A stretch of DNA of 64,000 bases from Streptomyces sp. TP-A0874 (GTDB taxonomy: Bacteria; Actinomycetota; Actinomycetes; Streptomycetales; Streptomycetaceae), in contig NZ_BBZK01000007.1 in the NCBI RefSeq assembly GCF_001748085.1, positions 1 through 64,000 of the forward strand, written 5' to 3'. Under the pieces are notes generated by a model that saw only the letters and a list, made by a program, of their open reading frames with translations, ran no database searches and was not told where the DNA came from. The number at the start of each line of letters is the position of its first letter. The first letter of the stretch is position 1. This document shows, piece by piece, positions 15,688 to 25,086 of the stretch. Made by a program: the position numbers and the translations under genes.

Positions 15688-17496
15688 TCAGAGCCGCTCG
15701 GGCGTCCGGATGCCGAGCAGGTTCATGCCCTGTCGGAGGGTGCGGGCGGTCATCGAGCAGAGGAAGAGGCGGTTCTCGACCTCGGTGGGACCGCCCTCGG
15801 CCTTCAGGACCGGGCACTGGTCGTAGAAGGTGGTGAAGGTCTGCGCCAGCTGGTAGAGGTAGGCGGCCAGCTTGTGCGGCTCGTAGGTCTCGGCGACAGA
15901 GGCGACGGTCTCCGCGAACTCGTCCACGTGCATGCCCAGGGCCCGCTCGGCCGGTGCCAGCGGGTGCTCCGGGTGGGGCTTGGGCTCCGGAGCGTTCTGC
16001 TGGGCGGCGGCCCGCCGGAGGATGGACTGGATACGGGCGTAGGCGTACTGGAGGTAGACGCTGGTGTCGCCGTTGAGCGAGACCATCCGGTCCAGGTCGA
16101 AGACGTAGTCCCGGGACATCGAGGTGGACAGGTCGGCGTACTTCACCGCGCCGATGCCGACCTGGGCGGCGCGCTCGGCGACCTCCTCCCCGGTCAGCTC
16201 CGGGGCCTTCTCCGCCACGACCACCGCGGCCCGCTCCACGGCCTCGTCCAGCAGGTCGGCGAGCCGGACGGTCTCGCCCTCACGGGTCTTGAAGGGCTTG
16301 CCGTCCTTGCCCAGCACGGTGCCGAACGCCAGCTGGAGAGCGGTGTCCTCGGGCAGCCAGCCGGCCCGGCGGGCGGTCTCGAAGACCATCCGGAAGTGCA
16401 GCGCCTGCCGTGCGTCCACCACGTAGAGCAGGGTGTCGGCCTTGAGGTTCGCCACCCGGTCGCGGATCGCCGCGAGGTCGGTCGCCGCGTACCCGAAACC
16501 GCCGTTGCTCTTCTGCACGATCAGCGGCACGAGGTTGCCGTCCGGACCCTTCACGTCGTCGAAGAAGACGCAGAGCGCCCCTTCGGAGCGGACGGCCACA
16601 CCGCTCTCCTCGAGGTCCCGGCAGACCTGCTGGAGGGCGTCGTTGTAGGCGCTCTCGCCGACGACGTCCTCGTCCCGGATCTCCACGTCCAACTGCTCGT
16701 AGACACCCTGGAAGTAGATCTTCGACTCGTCGACGATCTTGTGCCAGAGCTCCCGGGTCCGCTCGTCTCCGGACTGGAGCGCCACCACCCGGTCGCGGGC
16801 CCGGGTCTTGAACTCCTCGTCGGTGTCGAACAGCGCGCGCGAGGCCTTGTACAGCCGGTTCAGACGGGCCATCGCCGCCTCGCCCTCGGCGCTCGCGGAG
16901 GCGGTGTCCGCGTCGTGGTCCAGCTCGTGCGGGTGCTCGATCAGATACTGGATGAGCATGCCGAACTGGGTGCCCCAGTCGCCGATGTGGTGGCGCCGGA
17001 TGACCTTCTCCCCGCGGTGCTCGAGCAGCCGCACGACGGCGTCCCCGATCACGGTGGAGCGGAGGTGGCCCACGTGCATTTCCTTGGCCACGTTCGGCTG
17101 CGAGTAGTCGATCACCGTGGTGCCCGGCTGCGCCGCGTACGGCACGCCGAGCCGGCCCTCCGGGTCCGCCGCGCGGGCGGCGAGCGTCGAGGTGATCGCG
17201 GAGTCGGCGACGGTGATGTTGAGGAAGCCCGGCCCGGACACCTCGATGGCCGCGATCACCGCGTCCGGGTCCGAGTTGGCGGCGGCGGTGGGGATGCGGT
17301 CGACCACGCTCGCCGCCAGGTCCCGAGGGTTCCGGCCCAGTCTCTTGGCGAGCGCCAGCATGCCGTTGGCCTGGAAGTCCGCCCGGTCGCTACGTCGCAG
17401 CAGCGGGTCGGTGGCGCCTGCTTCCGGCAGCGCGGCCGAAAGGGCGTCCGAGACGCGCTGGTGGACCGTGGCGGCTAGCGAAGGGACCGAGGCCAT
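15688..17496 (-). CDS. argS: arginyl-tRNA synthetase
   Basis: Charges tRNA-Arg. This is a class I synthetase of 602 residues. The N-terminal additional domain precedes the HIGH motif, here HVGH at residues 141-144 in [20 protein letters not shown]; the KMSKS region is the degenerate [12 protein letters not shown] typical of ArgRS. The C-terminal anticodon-binding domain ends with the family signature [12 protein letters not shown]. The start is ATG 17496. It is divergent from lysS, with a 172-bp shared upstream region. Confidence 0.96.
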   Translation of the reverse strand: MASVPSLAATVHQRVSDALSAALPEAGATDPLLRRSDRADFQANGMLALAKRLGRNPRDLAASVVDRIPTAAANSDPDAVIAAIEVSGPGFLNITVADSAITSTLAARAADPEGRLGVPYAAQPGTTVIDYSQPNVAKEMHVGHLRSTVIGDAVVRLLEHRGEKVIRRHHIGDWGTQFGMLIQYLIEHPHELDHDADTASASAEGEAAMARLNRLYKASRALFDTDEEFKTRARDRVVALQSGDERTRELWHKIVDESKIYFQGVYEQLDVEIRDEDVVGESAYNDALQQVCRDLEESGVAVRSEGALCVFFDDVKGPDGNLVPLIVQKSNGGFGYAATDLAAIRDRVANLKADTLLYVVDARQALHFRMVFETARRAGWLPEDTALQLAFGTVLGKDGKPFKTREGETVRLADLLDEAVERAAVVVAEKAPELTGEEVAERAAQVGIGAVKYADLSTSMSRDYVFDLDRMVSLNGDTSVYLQYAYARIQSILRRAAAQQNAPEPKPHPEHPLAPAERALGMHVDEFAETVASVAETYEPHKLAAYLYQLAQTFTTFYDQCPVLKAEGGPTEVENRLFLCSMTARTLRQGMNLLGIRTPERL

Positions 17497-17668
17497 GGGT
17501 GCGTGCCGTTTCCGTTGGGTGCCGATCGGATGGGAGCCCAGTATCCCATGGCGGCCCCACCGGCCCTCAAGCGGGAAAACGGGGGTGGAGCGTCTGGGAC
17601 AATGGGCGGGTCGAACCCCTCTGCCGTGCGGCAGGGAAGTAAGGGAAGTAGCGGAGAAGGAAGAGGAA

Positions 17669-19438
17669 GTGCCGACCGTGGCTCAGAGCACCGAGACCGA
17701 CTGGGTCTCCCGTTTCGCGGACGAGGTCATCGCCGAGGCGGAGCGCCGCGCGCCCGGCAAACCCATCGTCTGCGCCTCGGGCCTCAGCCCGTCCGGGCCG
17801 ATCCACCTCGGCAACCTGCGCGAGGTCATGACCCCGCATCTGGTGGCGGACGAGATCCGGCGGCGCGGCCACGACTGCGTCCACATCCTGTCCTGGGACG
17901 ACTACGACCGCTTCCGCAAGGTGCCGGCCGGTGTCGACCCCTCCTGGGCCGAGCACATCGGCAAGCCGCTGACCAGCGTGCCCGCCCCGCCGGGCAGCGA
18001 CCACGCCAACTGGGCCGAGCACTTCAAGGCCCCGATGGTCGAGGCGCTGCTGGAGTTGGGCGTCGAGGTGCACCCGATCAGCCAGACCCTGCAGTACACC
18101 ACCGGCGCCTATCGGGAGCAGATCCTCTTCGCGATGCGTGAGCGGGGCCGGATCGACGCGATCCTGGACCGCTACCGCACCAAGGACCGCCCCGGCGAGC
18201 AGGCCGCCAAGAAGGCCGCCGGAGCCGGCAAGCAGCAGCAGAAGCAGGGCAAGCTGGACGCCGCCGACGCCGCTGCCGCCGAGGCGGCGGCGGAGGGCTC
18301 GGGCGCTGCCGCCGAGGACGACGGCAGCGCCGGTGCCGCCGGCTACTACCCGTACAAGCCGTACTGCTCGGCCTGCGAGCGGGACCTGACCACCGTCACC
18401 GGCTACGACGACGAGACCACCGAGCTCTCGTACAGCTGCGCCTGCGGCCACACCGAGACGGTGCTGCTCTCCGAGTACAACAACGGCAAGCTGGTCTGGA
18501 AGGTCGACTGGCCGATGCGCTGGGCCTACGAGGGGGTCGCCTTCGAACCCTCGGGAGTCGACCATTCCTCGCCCGGCTCCTCCTACGTGGTGGGCGGGCA
18601 GATCGTCCGCGAGGTGTTCGGCGCCGAGCAGCCCATCGGGCCGATGTACGCCTTCGTCGGCATCAGCGGCATGGCGAAGATGTCCTCCTCGAAGGGCGGG
18701 GTGCCGACCCCGTCCGACGCGCTCCAGATCATGGAGGCGCCGCTGCTGCGCTGGCTGTACGCCCGCCGGAAGCCGAACCAGTCCTTCAAGATCGCCTTCG
18801 ACCAGGAGATCCAGCGGCTGTACGACGAGTGGGACGCCCTGAGGCGGCGGGTCGCGGACGGCACCGCGCTGGCGGCCGACGCCGCCGCCTACCGGAGGGC
18901 GACCCGGACGGCCGCCGGTGAGCTGCCGGAGACTCCGCGCCGGCTGCCCTACCGGACGCTGGCGTCGGTGGTGGACATCACCACCGGCCACACCGAGCAG
19001 ACGCTCCGCATCCTGCGGGAGCTCGACCCGCAGGACCCGATCACCTCGCTGGACGAGGCGCGGCCCCGGCTGGACCGGGCCGAGCAGTGGATCACCACCC
19101 AGGTCCCGGCCGAACAGCGGACCAGGGTGCGGGAGGAGCCGGACGCCGAGCTGCTCGGCTCGATCGGTCCCGAGGAGCGCGAATCGCTGCGGATGCTCGT
19201 CGACGGTCTGGACGAGCACTGGTCGCTGGACGGGCTGACGACGCTGGTGTACGGGGTGCCGAAGCTGCGTGCCGGTTTCCCGGCGGACGCCAAGCCGACG
19301 CCCGAGCTGAAGGCCGCCCAGCGGGCGTTCTTCGTGCTCGTCTACCGGCTGCTGGTGGGCCGGGACACCGGGCCGCGGCTGCCGACCCTGCTGCTCGCGG
19401 TCGGTAGTGACCGGGTGCGGAAGCTGCTGGGCGGCTGA
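17669..19438 (+). CDS. lysS: class I lysyl-tRNA synthetase
   Basis: Charges tRNA-Lys with the class I (archaeal-type) enzyme rather than the commoner class II form. The HIGH motif is [14 protein letters not shown] near residue 46, and KMSKS reads [12 protein letters not shown] zinc-ribbon-like pair, YCSACER and SCACGH, follows an unusual Ala/Gln/Lys-rich linker of about 60 residues (around 185-245). The open frame extends to 17117 but the GTG at 17669, after the purine-rich GAAGGAAGAGGAA stretch, gives 589 residues; a second GTG nine bases on is also possible. It is divergent from argS. A bidirectional hairpin follows. Confidence 0.94.
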   Translation: MPTVAQSTETDWVSRFADEVIAEAERRAPGKPIVCASGLSPSGPIHLGNLREVMTPHLVADEIRRRGHDCVHILSWDDYDRFRKVPAGVDPSWAEHIGKPLTSVPAPPGSDHANWAEHFKAPMVEALLELGVEVHPISQTLQYTTGAYREQILFAMRERGRIDAILDRYRTKDRPGEQAAKKAAGAGKQQQKQGKLDAADAAAAEAAAEGSGAAAEDDGSAGAAGYYPYKPYCSACERDLTTVTGYDDETTELSYSCACGHTETVLLSEYNNGKLVWKVDWPMRWAYEGVAFEPSGVDHSSPGSSYVVGGQIVREVFGAEQPIGPMYAFVGISGMAKMSSSKGGVPTPSDALQIMEAPLLRWLYARRKPNQSFKIAFDQEIQRLYDEWDALRRRVADGTALAADAAAYRRATRTAAGELPETPRRLPYRTLASVVDITTGHTEQTLRILRELDPQDPITSLDEARPRLDRAEQWITTQVPAEQRTRVREEPDAELLGSIGPEERESLRMLVDGLDEHWSLDGLTTLVYGVPKLRAGFPADAKPTPELKAAQRAFFVLVYRLLVGRDTGPRLPTLLLAVGSDRVRKLLGG

Positions 19439-19454
19439 GCGCCTGCACAGGGCT

Positions 19455-19489
19455 GGTGGGCGTCCGGTCGGTCTGGTCGGGCGCCCACC
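19455..19489 (+). terminator. hairpin between convergent lysS and DUF2637 gene
   Basis: GGTGGGCG (19455-19462) pairs with CGCCCACC (19482-19489). It lies in the 62-bp gap between the two stop codons and can serve both strands. Confidence 0.6.
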
Positions 19490-19500
19490 GGCGGCTGCTC

Positions 19501-20841
19501 TCAGGGGATGTGCTCGGGTTCGGGCTCGGTGCTGTAGCGGTGTTTGAAGGCGCGTAGGTACCGGCGGAGGGTGGCTTCGCTCAGCGGGCCGCCGGTGCGG
19601 CCCCGGACGCCGTAGTGGTCCATCAGGTAGAGCGCGAACTGCCGGGCGTTGGGGAAGTCGCCGTGCTCGCCGGTGTAGCGGCGGAACGCGCCGAAGTACG
19701 CGTCCTCCAGCGGCATGTCGTCGGGGAGCCCCGGGGCGGTCAGCAGTTCTTCGCTCTCCGCCTCGAAGTCCTCCGCGCGCTGGTGCGGTAGCGGGGTGGG
19801 GTGGGCGCTGCCGAGGTTGCGCCGGCGGCCGGGGCCGACGGGGACGGTGACCTGCGCCGGATCGGTGGGCAGCTCGTCCGGGTGGGCGAATCCTGGCTCG
19901 GGCGGAGCCGCCGGTACGGGATGCGCTGCCTGTGGTTCCTGCGCTGCCTGCGGTTCCTGGGCTACCCGGGATTCCTGTGGTTCCTCGGGCGCGGGCTGCT
20001 GCTCCGGCTCGGTGTGCCCGGCTTCCGGTTGCGCGGCGGCCGGCGGCTGCGGCTTGGCGTCCGCGGCGTCGATGGCGGGGGGCGCTTCGGCGGCGGGTGG
20101 CTCCTCCTTCCGGAGGTCCGCACTCGGGAGCGCGGGCGTCGTCGAGCGGGTCGGTTCTATGCCGGCGGCGGCGAGGCCGTCCGAGGCGGTCTCGGCGAGC
20201 GGTATGCCGTAGCGGGCCAGCCGGAGCGGCATCATCGCCTCCACGGGCGCCTTGCGGCGCCAGGCGCGCCCGTAGCGGGCCCGCAGCCGGGCCTGGTAGA
20301 CGAGGCGCTCCTGTTCCAGCCTGATGACCTCTTCGTAGCTGCGGAGCTCCCACAGCTTCATCCGCCGCCAGAGCCGGAAGGTGGAGGGGAAGGCGAGCAG
20401 CCAGCGGGAGAGCCGTACGCCCTCCATGTGCTTGTCCGCGGTGATGTCGGCGATCCGGCCGATGGCGTGCCGGGCCGCTTCCACGGACACGACGAAGAGC
20501 ACCGGGATCACGGCGTGCATGCCCACGCCGAGCGGGTCGGGCCAGGCCGCGGCGCCGTTGAAGGCGATGGTGGCGGCGGTCAGCAGCCAGGCGGTCTGCC
20601 GGAGCAGCGGGAACGGGATCCGGATCCAGGTCAGCAGGAGGTCGAGGGAGAGCAGTACGACGATGCCGGCGTCGACACCGATCGGGAAGAAGGGGGAGAA
20701 GGCGCCGAAGCCCTTCTGTTCGGCGAGATCGCGGACCGCGGCGTAGGAACCGGCGAAGCCGATCGCCGCGATGACCGTCGCCCCTGTCACGACGACGCCG
20801 ATCAGTATCCGATGCGAGCGTGTCAGCTGTGGCGCGGGCAC
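19501..20841 (-). CDS. DUF2637 multi-pass membrane protein
   Basis: A 446-residue protein of the actinobacterial DUF2637 family (related to plasmid-spread SpdB-like proteins); molecular role unknown. Four hydrophobic helices occupy roughly the first 125 residues (ILIGVVVTGATVIAAIGFAG, VDAGIVVLLSLDLLLT, AWLLTAATIAFNGAAAW, AVIPVLFVVSVEAARH). A basic cytoplasmic part with YEEVIRLEQERLVYQARL follows, then a Pro/Glu/Ala/Gln-rich linker of about 120 residues and a C-terminal module (ARQFALYLMDHYGV, LSEATLRRYLRAFKHRY) resembling a small DNA-binding or recombination-type fold. The GTG at 20841 is chosen because AAGGAG sits 8 bases upstream and the membrane part starts just after; the frame is open to 21024. 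Confidence 0.75.
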   Translation of the reverse strand: MPAPQLTRSHRILIGVVVTGATVIAAIGFAGSYAAVRDLAEQKGFGAFSPFFPIGVDAGIVVLLSLDLLLTWIRIPFPLLRQTAWLLTAATIAFNGAAAWPDPLGVGMHAVIPVLFVVSVEAARHAIGRIADITADKHMEGVRLSRWLLAFPSTFRLWRRMKLWELRSYEEVIRLEQERLVYQARLRARYGRAWRRKAPVEAMMPLRLARYGIPLAETASDGLAAAGIEPTRSTTPALPSADLRKEEPPAAEAPPAIDAADAKPQPPAAAQPEAGHTEPEQQPAPEEPQESRVAQEPQAAQEPQAAHPVPAAPPEPGFAHPDELPTDPAQVTVPVGPGRRRNLGSAHPTPLPHQRAEDFEAESEELLTAPGLPDDMPLEDAYFGAFRRYTGEHGDFPNARQFALYLMDHYGVRGRTGGPLSEATLRRYLRAFKHRYSTEPEPEHIP

Positions 20842-21361
20842 TCGCCCTCTCCTTCCGCTTCGGCAACTGGCGGGCACAGCCTGGCACACCCGTGCGAAGG
20901 TCGTGCGCCGAGTACGGTGCGGAGCCCGCTCCGGCAGCGGCACCTTCTTCGCGGATCGGGGGAGATGTACCGCTTCGGCGGGTGCGTTCGGGAGGGCGTC
21001 CGCACGGTTGCCTTGAGGCGACACCGGCCCTCCTTGCGGGCGGCGGTGCCAGGGGCGGTCGAGGGGTGCGCTGTCGCGGCATGTGGCCTTCGAGGTACGG
21101 GTGGAGCCCAGGACCCGTCCCGGTTGCCGGCGGGGGGAAGGTGCGTCACCCTGCTAGGACAGGAGCTGAGGCTCGGGAAATCGAGGTGCCGGTATCGGCG
21201 CCGTCCTCGTGGGGCTGCGTAACGCGGCGTGTGACGGCGTGTCGGGGCCGTGGGGCCGAGGAGGCCCGCGGACAGCGGCCCGAGACCGCTGGTGGCGGTT
21301 GGGAATCGTTGACCACACCGGTCGGTAATTCATGTTCGACGGCCACCTGAGGTGGTGAGCA
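20842..21361. other. 520-bp gap upstream of the FMN-reductase-like gene
   Basis: It lies between divergent genes (DUF2637 minus, oxidoreductase plus). Open frames here have no plausible start or family motif. It should hold promoters for both sides. The stretch 21290-21361 is less GC-rich and carries GAGGTGGTGAG just before the gene at 21362. Confidence 0.4.
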
Positions 21362-22093
21362 ATGAATGAATCCGGGGAAGCGGCAGCACCACCTCGGTTT
21401 GACGGGCTCCGCGCCATGTTCATCAACGCGACCCTCAAACGGTCTCCCGAGATCAGTAACACTGACGGGCTTGTCGAACTCAGCTCCGGCATCATGCGCC
21501 GACACGGTGTGGAGGTGGATGTCGTCCGGGCGGTCGACCACGACATCGCGACCGGGGTGTGGCCGGATATGCGGGAGCACGGTTGGGCTCATGACGCTTG
21601 GCCGGAACTCTACGAGCGGGTGCTGGCCGCCGACATCCTGGTGCTCAGCGGCCCGATCTGGCTCGGCGACAACAGCTCGGTGATGAAAAGGGTGATCGAG
21701 AGGCTTTATGGTTGCTCGAGTCTGCTCAACGATGCCGGCCAGTACGCCTATTACGGGCGCGTCGGTGGATGCCTGATCACCGGTAACGAGGACGGTATCA
21801 AGCACTGTTCCATGAACGTGCTCTACAGCCTGCAACACCTGGGCTACACCATCCCCCCTCAGGCCGACGCCGGGTGGATCGGCGAAGCGGGACCCGGGCC
21901 CTCCTATCTCGACCCGGGCTCCGGCGGCCCGGACAACGAATTCACCAATCGCAACACCACGTTCATGACCTACAACCTCCTGCACGTGGCCGCCATGCTG
22001 CGACGGGCGGGAGGGATCCCCGTCTATGGAAACCAGCGCACCGAATGGGACGCGGGCTGCCGCCCCGACCAGCCCAACCCCGAACACCGGTGA
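21362..22093 (+). CDS. NADPH-dependent FMN reductase / flavodoxin-fold oxidoreductase
   Basis: Flavodoxin-like NAD(P)H:quinone or FMN reductase, 243 residues. The FMN-phosphate loop is FINATLKRSPEISNTDGL at about residues 20-37; ADILVLSGPIWLGDNSSVMK is the second FMN-binding stretch; RVGGCLITGNEDGIKH is the third. The substrate is unknown. The start ATG at 21362 is preceded by GAGGTGGTGAGC. The following DUF5996 gene begins 25 bases after the stop on the same strand, so the two are probably one operon. Confidence 0.8.
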   Translation: MNESGEAAAPPRFDGLRAMFINATLKRSPEISNTDGLVELSSGIMRRHGVEVDVVRAVDHDIATGVWPDMREHGWAHDAWPELYERVLAADILVLSGPIWLGDNSSVMKRVIERLYGCSSLLNDAGQYAYYGRVGGCLITGNEDGIKHCSMNVLYSLQHLGYTIPPQADAGWIGEAGPGPSYLDPGSGGPDNEFTNRNTTFMTYNLLHVAAMLRRAGGIPVYGNQRTEWDAGCRPDQPNPEHR

Positions 22094-22118
22094 AGCCCGC
22101 GAGCTGGGAGGAGAAGTC

Positions 22119-23069
22119 GTGACACAGCAGGTAGTCGCTTCTCGGGACGCTTGGCCACGGCTACGGGTGTCCGACTGGACCGAGACGCGGGACACCTTGC
22201 ACCTGTGGACCCAGATCATCGGAAAGATCCAGCTGAAACACGCGCCGATGGTGAACCACTGGTGGCAGGTCTGCCTCCATGTGAGCCCCCGAGGACTGAC
22301 CACCTCGGCTGTTCCCTACCGTTCGGGAATTTTCGACATCGAGTTCGACTTCCTCGACCAGCGGCTCGACATCCGCACCAGTGGCGGCGATGCCCGAAGC
22401 GTCGCGCTGCGGTCCCGGTCGGTCGCCGACTTCCATGCGGAGGTGCTCGGGGCGCTGGGGAAACTGGGGATCGAGGCGGCGATTCAGCCGCATCCGAACG
22501 AGGTCGAGCCAGCGGTGAAATTCGCCGATGACCTGGAGCACGCCACGTACGATCCCGACGCGGCGCAGGCTTTCTGGAGGCAGCTGCTACAGGCCTACCG
22601 TGTGATGACCAGGTTCCGCGCCCGATTCATGGGAAAAGTCAGCCCGGTGCACTTCTTCTGGGGAAGCATGGACCTGGCCTGCACGCGCTTCTCGGGACGG
22701 AGCGCGCCGCCCCATCCCGGTGGCGCTCCCCACCTCGGCGACTGGGTTATGAGGGAAGCCTACAGTCGTGAACTGAGCAGCTGCGGATTCTGGCCCGGGG
22801 GAGGAGAGGAGGGCGCCTTCTACGCCTATGCCTATCCGGCACCGGATGGATTCGCCGAGCACCCGGTCTCTCCCGAAGCCGCCTCCTTCAGCGCGGATCT
22901 GGGTGAGTTCCTGCTGCCGTACGAGGCCGTTCGGACCGCTGCCGATCCCGAGGGCGATCTGCTGCGCTTCCTGCAGACCACTTATGAGGCTGCCGCCGAA
23001 CGCGGCGGCTGGGACCGCGGCGCGCTGGAGCAGGACCCCGGCCGCTGGAACGATCGGTATCCGTCGTGA
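22119..23069 (+). CDS. DUF5996 family protein
   Basis: A 316-residue cytoplasmic protein of unknown function matching the DUF5996 family. The characteristic stretches are ETRDTLHLWTQIIGKIQLK, MVNHWWQVCLHVSPRGLTTS, IFDIEFDFLDQRLDIRTS, SPVHFFWGSMDLACTRFSGR and SSCGFWPGGGEEGAFYAYAY. The Trp/His/Phe-rich pattern suggests a ligand-binding barrel, but no catalytic motif is known to me. GTG 22119 is chosen because GGGAGGAG lies 6 bases upstream; the open frame runs further back into the preceding gene. It is the second gene in a run with the FMN reductase and the broken RraA-like gene. Confidence 0.85.
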   Translation: MTQQVVASRDAWPRLRVSDWTETRDTLHLWTQIIGKIQLKHAPMVNHWWQVCLHVSPRGLTTSAVPYRSGIFDIEFDFLDQRLDIRTSGGDARSVALRSRSVADFHAEVLGALGKLGIEAAIQPHPNEVEPAVKFADDLEHATYDPDAAQAFWRQLLQAYRVMTRFRARFMGKVSPVHFFWGSMDLACTRFSGRSAPPHPGGAPHLGDWVMREAYSRELSSCGFWPGGGEEGAFYAYAYPAPDGFAEHPVSPEAASFSADLGEFLLPYEAVRTAADPEGDLLRFLQTTYEAAAERGGWDRGALEQDPGRWNDRYPS

Positions 23070-23139
23070 CCCCCCGCACCCGCCGCCGGCGGAATGGTTC
23101 CGCGAGCCGAGACGCACGTATCTCGACGCGGAGGACGAT

Positions 23140-23783
23140 GTGAGTGGCGCGAGAGACGATGACTTCGCGGCGAAAGCGAAAGATCTCGACTGTGCGGCGC
23201 TGACGGACGCGATGGGGCGAGTCCACGGCCACCGTGCGCCATCCTCGGCCTCACCAGTCCTGATCCCAGCCGGCCGCTCTTCGGGCCGGCAGTCACCATC
23301 GCGTACCTGCCGTACCGCGACGACCTGGAGGAGTCCCCTGCCGGATTCACCGACCTGTTCTACGAGGCGGTCGGAGAATCCCCGGCCGGGTGTGTGCTGG
23401 TCCTGTCGAGCGGGGGATACCCCGATGCCTCACACGGCGGGGGAACGAAGCTGTCCAGGGTGGCGAACCACGGGCTGGCCGGTGTGCTGGCGGACGGAAG
23501 GCTGCGTGACTTCGACGAGCTCCGGGCACATGGGTTCGCGGTGTGGTGCCGAGGGGAGGCCACCCGCTGGGGCGGAGACACGGTGATGCCCTATGCGGCC
23601 AACGTCGCCGTCGAAGTCGCAGGGGTCTGCGTGGTCCCGGGCGACTACGTGTTCGCCGATTCCTCGGGGGCCGTGGTGATTCCCGCCAGAAGCCTGCCGC
23701 GTGTGCTCGATGAGGCGGCCAGAGTCGATGCCGAGGACGCCGAGGCCGCCGAGCGGATCCGCGGCGAGGAACTACCGCGCTGA
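23140..23783 (+). pseudogene. frameshifted RraA-family (HMG aldolase-like) gene
   Basis: Two adjoining frames together spell one RraA-type protein of about 214 residues. The first frame, from GTG 23140 (GGAGG upstream), gives KDLDCAALTDAMGRVHGHR; at about 23234 the homology jumps to the other frame as CAILGLTSPDPSRPLFGPA and continues to the TGA at 23783. Restoring one missing base near 23234 rejoins them. The active-site region VLVLSSGGYPDASHGG and LAGVLADGRLRDFDEL (Gly loop and Arg-Asp pair) is intact in the second part. RraA-family members are 4-hydroxy-4-methyl-2-oxoglutarate aldolases or RNase E inhibitors. It is either a real one-base deletion or a sequencing error. Confidence 0.75.
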
Positions 23784-23796
23784 GGAGAGACTGCCA

Positions 23797-23993
23797 GTGC
23801 TGTGACCGGGAAGGTCTGCCGGGAAGCTCGCGGCGTCCGGTGCTGGGGGCACCTCCCACGCCCGTTCAGGGCGGTGGAGGAACATCGCAAGGCGGAGCAC
23901 CACTCGGGTACTGGATGTACTCGGGTGATGTGACAGCGCGGCGAGGAGCCGTGCCGGGCGTCGCGAGCCGGTGAACCTTCCCGGTCACAGCAC
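23797..23993. repeat. 197-bp MITE-like inverted-repeat element
   Basis: The ends are a perfect 19-base inverted repeat: GTGCTGTGACCGGGAAGGT at 23797-23815 and its reverse complement at 23975-23993. The similarity continues inward with gaps (GCTCGCGGCGTCCGG against CCGGGCGTCGCGAGC). The centre has a short tandem motif GGGTACT / TGTACTCGGGT. There is no coding frame. I recall very similar segments in many Streptomyces intergenic regions, which would fit a non-autonomous mobile repeat, but that is memory and not a search. It lies 13 bases after the broken RraA gene. Confidence 0.65.
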
Positions 23994-24102
23994 CAGGGGG
24001 CGCCCCGGCGGAACACGGTCCGAGCCAGGGCCGGACCGGGCGAGGGCCGGACAGTGCCCTAATCGTGTTGACCGCCCCGGCAGGCAGTGCTGGAGTCGGC
24101 GC

Positions 24103-24843
24103 GTGGACAGCATCCCCGCCAACCGGCGGCTCTGGAACCAGATCAGCAGCGCCTACCAGCACAGGCACGACCCGAGAATCGGCGCCACACCCCGGCTGTG
24201 GGGCATGTACTCCATCCCCGACGCGCACCTGCACGCCCTGGGCGACGTCACCGGCAAGCGCGTCCTCGAACTCGGCTGCGGTGCCGGCCAGTGGTCCAGG
24301 GCGCTCGCCGCCGAGGGCGCCACCGTGGTCGGGCTCGACCTGTCCGAAGCCCAACTCGACGCAGCAGCCTGCGCGATGGGAGCGGCCCGCTATGCGCTAG
24401 TGCAAGGCGCCGCCGAACAACTCCCCTTCGCAGCCGACAGCTTCGACCTGGTGTTCTGCGACTTCGGTGGGCTCAGCTGGGCGCCCCCGCACCTGGCCGT
24501 CCCGCAGGCCGCACGTGTCTTGGGCCGAGGCGGGCGCCTGGTGTTCAACGTCGCCAGCCCATGGTTCGAAGCTTGCTACGACGAAGCCGCCAGCCGCGTG
24601 ACCACGACGCTGCAGCAGGACTACTTCGGGCTGAACACCATCGCCGAAGGCGACGGCGCGACCAGCTATCAGCTCACCTACGGCGACTGGGTCAAGGTCC
24701 TGCGCGGCGCGGGTCTCATCATCGACGACCTCATCGAGCCGCGGCCCGAACTCGGAACCCCCAATGGCTACAACGAAACCGACCCGCCCGACTGGGCACA
24801 CCGCTGGCCGGCGGAACTGCTCTGGGTAACGCACAAACCGTAA
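24103..24843 (+). CDS. class I SAM-dependent methyltransferase
   Basis: A 246-residue methyltransferase of the Methyltransf_11 type. Motif I is VLELGCGAGQWSRALAAEGA (residues about 55-74), motif II GLDLSEAQL, then AAEQLPFAADSFDLVFCDFG, and the post-III loop ARVLGRGGRLVFNVASP. The N-terminus, NRRLWNQISSAYQHRHD, resembles small-molecule methyltransferases. Substrate is not deducible. GTG 24103 is chosen because the domain starts just after it; the frame is open to 23971. It stands alone between the repeat element and a broken gene. Confidence 0.8.
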   Translation: MDSIPANRRLWNQISSAYQHRHDPRIGATPRLWGMYSIPDAHLHALGDVTGKRVLELGCGAGQWSRALAAEGATVVGLDLSEAQLDAAACAMGAARYALVQGAAEQLPFAADSFDLVFCDFGGLSWAPPHLAVPQAARVLGRGGRLVFNVASPWFEACYDEAASRVTTTLQQDYFGLNTIAEGDGATSYQLTYGDWVKVLRGAGLIIDDLIEPRPELGTPNGYNETDPPDWAHRWPAELLWVTHKP

Positions 24844-25086
24844 GTCCCCGCACCGAGACGTGGAGGCGTCCCCTCGCCGGACAGGCCCAGTCCCATGCTG
24901 GTGATGTGGCTTCCACACCCGGCGGCGGCCATCGGCGCGCCTCACGTCAGTGAAGAGGTGCCCGGCCCCCGCACCCAGTAGCGGCCCTGGGTGTCCCCGG
25001 GGCAGGGGCACCAGCGAACTTCAGGTCGGCACAGGCTCCATCACGAGGGGCCCTGCCCACAGACCGTACTCACGCGGTGGCTCGGG

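Noticed and set aside
14425..17478. 1,017-residue open frame on the plus strand
   Set aside because: It runs antisense to the aminotransferase and argS genes, has no family motifs and shows the Gly/Val/Arg-rich pattern of high-GC shadow frames.
17567..21082. 1,171-residue open frame on the minus strand
   Set aside because: It is antisense to lysS and out of frame with the DUF2637 gene; its composition is low-complexity and no domain is recognisable.
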